Shown here piece after piece: positions 1 through 10,000 of a stretch of 64,000 nt of DNA (within the stretch, counting starts at the first letter, position 1; each line of letters begins with the position of its first letter). The notes beneath the pieces are model-generated. The model did no database searches. It was not told where the DNA came from and saw only the letters and a list, made by a program, of their open reading frames with translations. The stretch comes from Tetracentron sinense (lineage: Eukaryota; Streptophyta; Magnoliopsida; Trochodendrales; Trochodendraceae): assembly GCA_015143295.1 (NCBI GenBank), contig CM026570.1, forward strand, positions 27,163,250-27,227,249, in the 5' to 3' direction. A program made the position numbers and the translations under genes.

Positions 1-150
1 ATGTTCTCTTCAACAAGTCGAACCGAGTCGAGCTCATGCACGATGATTTGTGGACGAGCCGAGCTTGAGCCGGCCTTTCAGAGCTCGAGCCGAGCCTGAG
101 AAAGCCGAGCTCAAGCAATGCCAAGCTCGGCTCATTTACACCCCTAACCG
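1..150. repeat. GAGCTC/CTCGGCTC-rich repeat fragment
   Basis: This short block is rich in GAGC, CCGAGC and CTCGG words and ends with CTCGGCTCATTTACACCCCT. Such runs are common in non-autonomous plant DNA transposons. No paired terminal repeats are visible because the window edge cuts the element. It lies in what is inferred to be intron 6 of the GDT1-like gene. Confidence 0.35.
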
Positions 151-1430
151 ACACCCATGTCCATGTCTATGCAACTTTGTTACCCATACAAGTGCCCAAA
201 CTCTTCAAGCATCATAAAGACACTATCAGAGCTGAAAACTAGTCAAGAAGCAAAAACATGAATGTTCATACAAAAGATTATTCTACTGAAAGCAAGCTAA
301 TAGAAAATCCCAATGAAAAACCTAAAATTGCAATAGAAAACTTGAGTATCATATGCAACAATACAATTGAACATATGTAATAGATTCAAAATAGTTGCAA
401 TTGTAGATTGATCAATTTAATTTATTTTAAAGTAGATATGATTCAGAAAGGTAATGAAAATCCTAATCACAAAAAAGGTAAACATCACTCAACTCCCTCA
501 TTAGGAGGAGTGAGAGGGTTCAATTCTTAAGAGGTAAACTCCCAACAGATTGGTAGAAATTCCCTTTGGGCAACGTGATTGGTGGTTCCAGTTACCTCAC
601 TAACAACTAGTCGTAGACATGCACTAAAACATCGAGTGATACCTATCAATATTTGGCGTTACCAAAATGAAAGAGCCATGTGCAGAATTTTTACACTAGT
701 ATTTTATCATATCGGTCGCATTGGTATCGATTCGACCAATATGTTTTGGTACATATCAAGTGTACTGAAATTATTAGAACCTAGTCTTAAAAGCCTTCTT
801 TTGATCTCAAAAACCCACAGTTCTCCTTGTTTGAATCGAAACTCCAAACCAAAGATTCCTACAACAAAAAAAAAATCCAAATCAAATGATTGCAAAAAGA
901 GTCAAAACTGAATTGAAATGGGTTTCACTATTCGAGGTATGAAAATCCTCTTTTCTTTTTTTTTCCTTTTTTGGGTGTTAAATCCTCCCAACTGCGTGAA
1001 AATATGTTTTCAGATTATAGATCTATGATTTGTGGCCAATTCTGTAGATCTATGATCTACATCGAGGAGATTTAAAGTTGGATAAGTAGGATTTTTTAAT
1101 TAAATCTGAAAATACATAACATTGACTACTCTAAGCCAGTTATATTAGTTATTTAGACGTTATTTAAGTATAGGTTAGTGTATAGAGGGTGATTTATCAG
1201 ATCTGCACACTAACCCTATTTTTTTTAAATGATTAATTTTAAACATGATTAATTTTCAGTTATAAAAGTCAACATTTTTGTTTGAAATACATATGCGATA
1301 TTACTCTATGGATGATCTATTAGGTTATTTATCTTAATTAATGATATTTTAATTATTTTAAAATAGAAAAATTGAATTTATTCATTTGGATTCTTATTTT
1401 GTTATTGTTTAGTAGCATTGCTTAGATTCA
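151..1430. other. AT-rich intronic sequence, no gene seen
   Basis: The stretch is AT-rich with scattered stops in all frames. The 110-residue open frame at 579-911 has no recognisable motif and overlaps an antisense frame of similar quality, so it is not called a gene. By position it belongs to the intron downstream of GDT1-like exon 6. Confidence 0.5.
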
Positions 1431-1438
1431 GTTTGAAT

Positions 1439-1893
1439 CATAGTTCGAAAACTCGGCGAGTCACCCGAGTAACTCGGCCGAGTTACTTGACTCGGCTGAA
1501 TTTCGAGTCAAGTCGCCTCAAAACTCGAAGGAGACACTATTAACCGAGTTACTCAGGTGACTCGATCGAGTCTAGCCGAGTTTTTCGGTTCTCCATACTA
1601 GGTCGAGTCATAGAGGGGTATTTCTATCATTTTTTAAAACCTAAAATAAAATGTCACACTATTTTTGCATCAAATTTTTTAGGGTCTACAAAGACAACTT
1701 ACTGTGGGTTTTGTTAAACCTTATTTTGATGTTTGAAACTGTAAAACCAGCATACTTTGAGTTCTTTTAACGCAAAATTTTTAAGTTATTACATATATAT
1801 TCCGAGTTGGACCGATTTTTTTTTCGAGTTTTCCGAGTTACTCGACCCGGCTAACTTTCGAGTCGAGCGGAGTTTTCGGGTTTTTGAACTACG
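1439..1893. mobile_element. Non-autonomous DNA transposon, CTCGG family copy 1
   Basis: The element begins TAGTTCGAAAACTCGG and ends CGGGTTTTTGAACTACG, so its termini are imperfect inverted repeats. Both ends are dense in CTCGGCCGAGT-type words. The direct repeat GTTTGAATCA lies at 1431-1440 and again at 1894-1903. Read as a 10-bp target duplication this fits a Mutator-like element. Read as the 8-bp GTTTGAAT it fits a hAT element starting CATAGTTC and ending GAACTACG. It has no coding capacity. A second family member lies at 4020-4504. Confidence 0.7.
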
Positions 1894-2169
1894 GTTTGAA
1901 TCATTCATGTTAATCATTCTCTATGTTAATTAGATATATACTTTAATTATTTTATTAAAAGGGTAATACTTTTTTCTTTATTTTGTTTAATCTTATAAGT
2001 CACTACATAGTGTCACAACCTTTTCAAGATAATAACTGATTTATTTAATTTTAAATATTAAAAAAAATTGAATGGAAATTAAGCTATTAATTATGATAAT
2101 AAATTATTTGTTTAATTGTTTAAATATTAAAAATAATAATCCGAATATAAAATTTAAGCTACTTATTAT

Positions 2170-2392
2170 GGCCCCGTTTGGTTGCACTTCCGTTTTCTGT
2201 TTTCTGTTTTTAAAAACAATATTTTGAAAAATTTTACACAAAACATGTTTACCTTGGTAAACATGTTTCTGCTCTCTGTTTTTAAAAATTAGTAATGAAC
2301 TTTTTGAAAATCAAGGTAACAGATATTTTAAGTTACCTCTGTTTTTGACATAAAATAAAAACTGGAAAATGGAAGTGTATCCAAACGACCCC
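2170..2392. mobile_element. 223-bp MITE with GGCCCCGTTTGG-type termini
   Basis: The left end GGCCCCGTTTGGTTGCACTT and the reverse complement of the right end (GGGGTCGTTTGGATACACTT) match over about 27 bp with few mismatches, continuing into CC-TTTTC. Terminal words of this kind are typical of plant hAT or PIF/Harbinger miniature elements. A 3-bp TAT flanks both sides, but a longer target duplication is not visible, so the superfamily is left open. The interior is AT-rich and non-coding. Confidence 0.65.
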
Positions 2393-2651
2393 TATGTATT
2401 TATGTTTCAATTACTTGTATGAAATTATTCTTTGGATGATCTAATAGACCCATTGACCAATCTTTATTTATGTTAATATATACTAATTTAATTATTATAT
2501 CATATTATATATATCTAAAAATTCTTTTTTTCTTAGATTCTTTTTAGACAATTGTTTTTGTGTTTAACATTATAATATTTGTTTCATTGTTACATTAATT
2601 TTTACCGATTAAAAAGATGGTTAGATTAATTGTCGTGTTGCAGTATTTAAT

Positions 2652-2792
2652 CATGCCTAGAAGATCCGTTGATATTAGTTGGAACATGAAGAGATGGTGA
2701 ATGGAGATAAGCACAAGATTATATGCAAATATTATCCCAAGATGATGACAGGGGACATCGCTATGTTTAAGAAACACTTGCCTACACGTCCA
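2652..2792 (+). pseudogene. hAT transposase N-terminal BED zinc-finger fragment
   Basis: In the frame starting near 2706 the translation reads NGDKHKIICKYYPKMMTGDI and then AMFKKHL. This matches the N-terminal BED finger of plant hAT transposases (C-x2-C, then a GxIxRxKxHL stretch). The second cysteine is replaced by tyrosine, a frameshift separates it from the upstream VDISW, and a stop follows two codons after the last shared block. No RNase-H-like catalytic core or hAT dimerisation domain is found nearby. It is a dead scrap inside the inferred intron. Confidence 0.55.
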
Positions 2793-2853
2793 TAAGGAGG
2801 TTAGAAAGTTGACAATGGAGCTTCTATTGACAAGGTACAAAAGAAAGTGTTTG

Positions 2854-2915
2854 GCTCCAAGGGACCGTGGACTCCCTCTCATATGCTCCGAGGGACCGTG
2901 GACTCCCTCTCATAT
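2854..2915. repeat. 31-bp tandem duplication (2 copies)
   Basis: Units 2854-2884 and 2885-2915 differ at a single base (CCAAGGG against CCGAGGG) and share GGACCGTGGACTCCCTCTCA. It lies directly after the hAT transposase scrap and looks like recent slippage. Confidence 0.9.
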
Positions 2916-4009
2916 GATGATGAAGAATGTGTTTTTTTAAGACGTTAACGTGGAGACTGATTTTCAAAAAGCTGTAAAATTTATAGAAAACTTTGAGATA
3001 AAAAGTTATCCCAAAGTTTTTTTTGATATCGTAGGGACCATAGTTACGAAGTTCTCTAGTTTTTTCAAAAAGTCTCGATTTATACACGGTTTTTTCACTG
3101 AACAATTAATTCACGAAATATTCATGACTTTCTGGAAAAAAAAAATTAGACTTTTCAAAAATTCAAATTTTTTTAGAATCAAACACAAATTATTCACAAT
3201 TTTTTGAAAAATTTACAAATAGATATCCAATGTATGAAATATATATTTATAATTTTTCATAATTATTAATCTTATTTTAAATTTTTTTCATATCTTGCCA
3301 AACATTTTTCTGATTTGTTTCAGAATTTTGCCAAAGTTTTACCAAATTTTCCCTGGACAAATACTTGTTGAACCCCGAATTTGTTACTATGGGCCTATGG
3401 CCAGGACAAGCAAAGGTGGAGTTCATCTCTTCAGATGAAGTTCCTGATTTCAAACTTTCTGTAAGACAAAGCATGGAGGCGATAAGGAAAAAGCCTGACG
3501 TATATCAGCTTATACTAGAAAGCAGTTTAAGACTAGAGGTTCGTTAGACATAGCAACATGGTCGACCACATAGGAGATGACAATGATTTAGAGTAGTTAA
3601 GATTTTGTTTGTGTTGTTTATGGAAGGCATCTCTTTGCTTTTTTTTTTTTTTTTTTTTTCTGATCGGTAAATATGAGATAGTATATCATAAAAAAGCAGT
3701 TACAAAATGATGGTAGACATAACTTAGAGGTTATTGAGAAGTAAACTCAAAAACTAGTAAAGCTACCTACACGCTAAAGTAACAACAAAAGCTAGTGCAA
3801 CACACAGTATTGCTGGTACCAAATAGTGGTGATGACAAATTACTCAAATCAACACTCCCAGATTCACATTTATATAGCAAATTGACAATCATTCCAAGAT
3901 TGTTTGCCTAATTCGCATTTTTAACTAAATGTCTGTATTTCATTACCTACAAATGAATGTTTTATTAAGGAATCAGCATTAAATTGTTTCTCAATACAGC
4001 ATGTATATA
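2916..4009. other. Intronic sequence with poly(T) tract and possible LINE 3' remnant
   Basis: No convincing gene is present. A run of about 20 T at 3642-3660 is followed by CTGATCGGTAAATATGAG, which resembles the antisense 3' ends of LINEs elsewhere in the window (poly(T), then a GATCGGTAA or ATCAATA word, near 7573 and 11609). A short, 5'-truncated LINE copy in antisense is therefore possible at about 3642-3900, but no coding remnant supports it. Confidence 0.35.
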
Positions 4010-4019
4010 TGTATTCATA

Positions 4020-4504
4020 TAGTATTAAACTCGGCGAGTTAACTCGAAACTCAGTCGAGTCAACTCGACTCGGCCAAGTTTCGAGTCGAGTTTGAGGCAA
4101 AACTCGGTTTTGACACTGAAAACCGAGTAACTCGTTCCGACTCACCCCTACTCGCCCTGACTCGCCCGAGTTCTTGCACTTTTTTGTTAAAACAAAAAAT
4201 CAAGTAAACCGCCTACCCGATTGACTAAATTATGTTTTTTTCTTTTTTTTAACACACCCCACCCACTCTTAAGTATAAATACAAAACAAAAGAGGGGTGT
4301 TAAGTATATGTTGAATTATATATCTCATTTTAGGCATAGATTATCATTAATTTTGAATTTATACCATACATATAGTATTAGAAAAATGTTATATATGTCC
4401 GAGTTTTAGGTGTCATTACTCGGACGAGTTTTGCCCAAGTTTCCGAGTTGTCTCTACTCGGCAAGTTTCCGAGTTGAGTCCAGTTTTCGGATTTTAAAAC
4501 ACTG
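4020..4504. mobile_element. Non-autonomous DNA transposon, CTCGG family copy 2
   Basis: The left end TAGTATTAAACTCGGCGAGT and the reverse complement of the right end (CAGTGTTTTAAAATCCGAAA) form imperfect terminal inverted repeats. The perfect direct repeat TGTATTCATA lies at 4010-4019 and 4505-4514, a 10-bp target duplication. The ends carry the same ACTCGG/CGAGT subterminal repeats as the element at 1439-1893, while the interior differs. It has no coding capacity. Confidence 0.75.
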
Positions 4505-4514
4505 TGTATTCATA

Positions 4515-5339
4515 CATATACGCACAGCGTGTTTGTTGTTCTATTAAGTAATGTGTAGTGGAAACTCTTGTAGATAGTTCAAATAGTATCTATAAGACTC
4601 AAACTACCATTTTTTTTATGTTACCTTTGCATTAAAATAAATTTGGGTTTGAGTTCCCAACATTTCCTTAATTTTATACAAAGTTTCTGTTATCCTTGAT
4701 ACGCACCATATTTTAGACTTACCAATATGTACCTCCAACAATGTTATTTATGATGTCAAAATAATCATTGTTTCAATTTTAATAGAATATGAAATCCCTA
4801 TTGAGGGGAGGGGAAAGCCTCAAATTTCAATAAGGATCAAAATGCCCATCAACCTAAAAGATGATTAAGCTACCACAAATTTTAATAATCTTACTTGTAT
4901 TCCTGCTTATAATGAAGTTGCACACCTAACTGTTAATACAATTTAATGTTGGACAGTAAAATGTTTGCATTCGATCCATCAAACAACCACATACTAAAAG
5001 ACAACATTTAGGAAGACATAAAAATAGATTTTATCAGAATGGCGCTGACTGGCCATTTTTAAAATTCAACTCTGCATAAGGTAGAATGCATGTTACTTTA
5101 TCTAGCGGATAATTTGGAATCCAAAAACTTAGGACCACAGAAGTGGATATTTAAGCGGCTAGAACTTCCAAACTGTTGACATCCCTATCCAATAATTTGA
5201 GAATTTCATAACGAACACAAAACTACAATTGAAAATTTGAATCCAATGATGAGTAAATCTGCATACTAGCAAAATTTTGACACAGCTATAACAAAATACA
5301 AGTAAATTTGCATCTAATGATGAGTAAAGAAAGACGTAC
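4515..5339. other. Intronic sequence left of GDT1-like exon 6
   Basis: AT-rich, with no exon recognised. On the minus strand the sequence after 5340 begins GTACGTCTT, a good 5' splice site. The following GDT1 exon, which should carry the second conserved acidic motif, was searched for down to position 1 and not found. Confidence 0.55.
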
Positions 5340-5425
5340 TTCCTCCATCTCCTTCTTCTGTGATGTCTTTGAATCTGATCTCCAAGCAATATAAAGCAGC
5401 CGCAGGCCGAAAAATGCATAAAGAA
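5340..5425 (-). CDS. GDT1-like exon 6
   Basis: The 86-bp exon follows the acceptor CTTCATATGCAG and ends GAGGAA before GTACGTCTT. It completes the valine codon begun at the end of exon 5 (G then TT), giving V-LYAFFGLRLLYIAW and a loop rich in K and E. The exact phase match to exon 5 and the contiguous family sequence show that the two belong to one gene although they are 19,668 bp apart. Confidence 0.88.
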
Positions 5426-7004
5426 CTGCATATGAAGAAATTAAAACTTAAGTTCATTTTAAGCAGGTTGAGATGCCCAACTAGCTCATAGAATCCAATC
5501 ACCCAATAAAATAGTTCATTTTAAGCAGGTTGAGATGCCCAACTAGCTCATAGAATCCAATCACCCAATAAAATTGGAAACGATTATCTACCTAGCCATG
5601 CAAGGAAGCTAGATCCTGGAGAAAGAAACATAAATTGTAAAATTGCTTGACATGTTAAACTGCATTTTACACAGGCACTAGATCTAATTCCTAATTTCCA
5701 ACACACGTCAAACAATCCAAAGTTTCAGAGTAGAAGTGACACAGTCTGCTGTCCAAACAGACTAGCAGGCATGATGTCATCATGATGCCACAAAGAAGAG
5801 GTTTCTATATCTGAGATTTCAGCAAATGAAGCAACGCCCAAGGGTTATCAAAACCCTAAGGAGATCAGCCCAAAAGGAAATCTTCATATTTCAAGGCCTA
5901 TTAGTGGCCTGCAAACATATGAACGTGCTAATTATACGGTGTGAGGTTTACGACTCTCCGGCATTATTAAACTTTGCTTTAAAAGTGTGGACCCTATCCT
6001 TTAATTTTAGGCTCACCTTATTTACATAATAAGCCATTTTTGAACGAGTAATATGAGTATCTACTTTTCTCCGAAATTATATAGATTCGCAATAAAAGAA
6101 TAATGTTAGGGATTTTACTTTTTAAGTTATATTAATAATTGAGATTCGTACACCCTATTAAAAAATATTATCAGATTGAAACTCCTCTAGGATAGTGGAT
6201 AGCTGGGAGTCTGGGACTTCAAGGGTTTTAGACAGAGTGAGGTAGCATATAGATAAAGGGATGGAGTTTTGAAGATTTTTCCAGGTTTCTTGTTTGTTAT
6301 AAGACTTGATATAGATAAAGGGATGGAGTTTTGAAGATTTTTCCAGGTTTCTTGTTTGTTATAAGACTTGAAAAGGAGAAGAAGCCCTAGCCGGTTTCCC
6401 TTGATTAGGCTGTGGATCTTTAGAATTTCTTTATGGTATAAATAGATTACTCTCTTTTTTTCTTGCAGTATTTTCACTCAGGTCGATTCTCATTCCTCTA
6501 ATTTTGTTTATTGCATCAAGCATCTCACAATCCTAGAGGTGTATCAAGAAGTCCTTTTACGGTGTGAAACGAAAGTATTGCAGGTTAGCTTAGTGAATGA
6601 AGTGTCAGTCATCCTCATATTGGGATGTGTTGGAACTTCCCGCGGGGGGGCATTTAATATGGCCAAGACCTCAATTTAGAGACCCTTATATTTATTATAC
6701 ATTATATTTTTGTGCATTATAATATATTAAGAAGTCTCTCCTTTCTTACACTTGACCATGTATATATATATATATTGGAAGGGATTGGGAGACACATGAA
6801 AAAGAACACATATATTCATATACGCACACAACCATATGATCCGGAGATGCAACAATTGCCATCACACCACCCTTTTATGTGTGGAAGGGGATTTAGGGAA
6901 AGTTGATTTTTTTATGTGGTGTGCTGGTGGTTGTTGGATCTCCCAATCGTATGGTTTGTGCGTGTGTGAATGTATTCTTTTTCATGTGTCTCCTTATCAC
7001 TTCC

Positions 7005-7049
<45 letters not shown>

Positions 7050-10000
7050 TGAGATGTAAATATAAATTCCCAAATATCTCCCAGTCACTAGACTCAGGGC
7101 TTGCTCATACTCTCAAGCCCTACTCCGGACTTGCAGCAAGTTTTGCCTTCTTTGCTAATAATCTTACCAATAGTTTGTAACTCAACTTAAAGAGAAACTG
7201 AAGTCTATTAGCCTTTATATATGTAACCACTCAAGGTACCTTAGTACACTTCCCTATAACACCTGTCCACAAAAGGTAGCACACAATAGAAGTGGTTTTA
7301 GATTTCTCCAGCAAAGAAAGACTTCTAGGGGCTATTACACATTTCCTTTGTTTTCAACTCAAATTTTCTCTCTTGAAGTCATTGAAGGAGTAGACTATAA
7401 ATAACCAATATAAAACTGGAAACTGCCTTACAAACCCATGAGCTGGTTTCTCCAAAATAAAAGGCTCAAGAATTAAAATTACTTTACATCTCATAACATC
7501 TACCTAAAAATCACTCATACTACAATGGGTTGTTTAAATTTGTTTACAATACAACAATACATCACCCATGTCATTTTTTTTTCGGTAATCAGTAGATATC
7601 ATATAAATCGAAGTCAGGATACAAAAGCAGTATAGCATGCCAAGAGTTTACATGTAGATAAACTCAGAGAATGGAAACTACATAGTAAGCTCCCCTAGGA
7701 CTTCCAAGATCTACATGTTAAGGAGCGGTGTAAAGGCTAGTAGACATTGCGTTCTCCTTAAATGGAGAGACAAACTATTAGCGAGACTAGCATGGAAGGT
7801 AAAGCTTACTATGAGTCCAAAGTAGGGACTGAGAGTATGAGCAAGCCTTGAGTCTAATCACTAGGAGATACTTGGAATTTCCAGGATCTTCTCTTGGTAT
7901 TGACACATTCAGAAGCTTCTATATGGGTTGTATGTTCTAATGCCACAAGGACCCATTTGGGCCCACTAATCCATATATGTGTAGCCCACCTGATGAATCC
8001 AAACACCAACATCTTAATCAATTATATCTCGCTGTCATTGTAGCCACGTCATCATGTACATATTCTGATGCATCATATGACTAAAAAAATATGCCATCAA
8101 GGAAATTCACCAAATGTTTATCAAACTCCTTTATTTTTTATCAGTCTAACTATCAAACATGATAATGCACCCAATCCATTGGGCAGTTCTGTAGATTGTA
8201 CACAGCTAAGTTGTTATCTACTTATCTCTATTTCAGCTTTTAGGTCAGCCTTTCAACTCATGGTAAGAGGTTCAATTCCGGCCCAAATGACCACTTGCTT
8301 CTACCGCTACATGAAAACTCTTTCAACTTATTCATATTACACAGGAAACTGTCTAGCAAGCTTTTGAATGGCCCATTTCGATGCTCCTTTTTATAATGGT
8401 TCTTGAGTGTTTGCTGCTTTCCGCCTTTCAATCTTGTTGCTACATTTTCAGGGTCCAATCTGAAGAAGCATCACTTTATTTTGTTGATGACACCTTCCTT
8501 TTAGATGATTCAGCAATTATCACTCTATACTCCCCCTTCCACTGTTTTTCTTAATTAATCTGATCCCAAGGATTTGGAAGCATTTGGTCTTCAAGCAATT
8601 CATTTCTATCCACCTCTGCCCTCCTAGTCTGTTTCATATAACCCCTGATTTCATTGAATATTTGAGTTGTCACCTTCTCACATTTCTTTCATTCCCAAAT
8701 CCACAAACTAAGTGTTCATTTTGGTGACGTATACCCATATTTGTCAGTTTACCACAATGCTCACACCTGCAATTCTTATCATTTTTTGTCAAGCTAAAAG
8801 GAATACTTCCAAGCAGGATCATTTGACCTTGATCAGATCTTTTCAACACTAGCAAAAGAATGCATCTCTCAATCTTTATTAAATAACCACTCGTCCTCGG
8901 CTAATTCGGGACCTGTGGGGCGATAGGTCGGTAGACGGTAGACAGTAGACTGGCTCAGTATCTCCTCATTAGGTGTGGAGGAATCCTTCTAGCTTGGGAC
9001 AAAAGAAAAATTGAAGTGATGGAATCAGAAATGGGTGCCTTCTCGATCTCCATTCTCTGTCGTCTAGTGAGTGGTGGTCATAAATGGGATTTTTCAGGGT
9101 ATATGGCCCATCGAGGGGAGTGAGTGACGCCGAATTTTGACAGGAATTAGAAGATGTGAGTACTCATTGGGATGCCCCCGGTGCTTAGGCAGGGACTTCA
9201 ATTGCGTTCGGTTTCCTCATGAAAGGAGAGGGGTTCAATCGTTAACGGCCAAGATGCATCGATTTGAGGATTTCATCTCCATTCATGGCCTGATTGACTA
9301 TCCAATTAGAGGAACCAAAGTTCACTTGGTCCAAATTGTCGTTGGGCCGAACAGCTAGCCGTTTGCATGGAAGGAGTTGTTCCCTAACCTTATCCAATCC
9401 TCCCTGCCAAGACCCACCTCCGATCATGTTCCGATTCTATTAGATTCCTTCAAGAGCGGCCCCTCTCCTTTTCGTTTTGAAAATGCGTAGCTCCAATCTA
9501 ACAGATTCAAAACCATAGTGTCTAAGGTTTGGGAATCTCATGTGGGTTGGAGGGCCTCCTAGTACACAGTTTCGGTCTAAAATTGAAGGCGCTTAAAGCA
9601 AAACTTAAGAGCTGGAACAAGGAAGTCTTTGGGAATGTGGTGGAGGAGAAAGCAAGGATCAAGGTCTTTGATTCTATTGAAAATTTTCGACCCCTAACTA
9701 TAGAGGACAGTCAAGCAAGAGATGCTAAAAAAGAGCTTACTTGCAAACTGTTAGGCTTGAGGAAATCAGTTGGAAACAGAAGTCCAGGATTAGATAGCTT
9801 AAAGAGGGGGATCGAAATACAAAATTCTTCCACCGGATGGCTAACTACCATAGAAAATCGAACTTCATTTCCAGTCTTATTGTGGATGGAGTTTGGAAGA
9901 TGGGCCCAAAGGATATCGAATGTTCAGTGGTCACTTTCTATGAGGAGTTGTATTTGGAAAAAAAATTGTGGAGACCTAAGTTAGACGGCCTTCCTTTCGA

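Noticed and set aside
3365-3547. Open frame of 60 residues on the plus strand
   Set aside because: It has a protein-like composition but no family match, no start context, and a competing antisense frame; left as unexplained.
1-5339. Remaining exons of the GDT1-like gene
   Set aside because: The minus strand was searched for the second acidic motif and final transmembrane helices without success; they must lie outside the window.
8260-8290. Possible tRNA or SINE promoter (AGGTTCAATTCC)
   Set aside because: Only a B-box-like word is present; there is no A box at the right distance and no cloverleaf.
8670-8855. Zinc-knuckle-like C-x2-C-GK cluster on the minus strand
   Set aside because: The histidine and last cysteine do not fall at knuckle spacing and nothing gag-like surrounds it.
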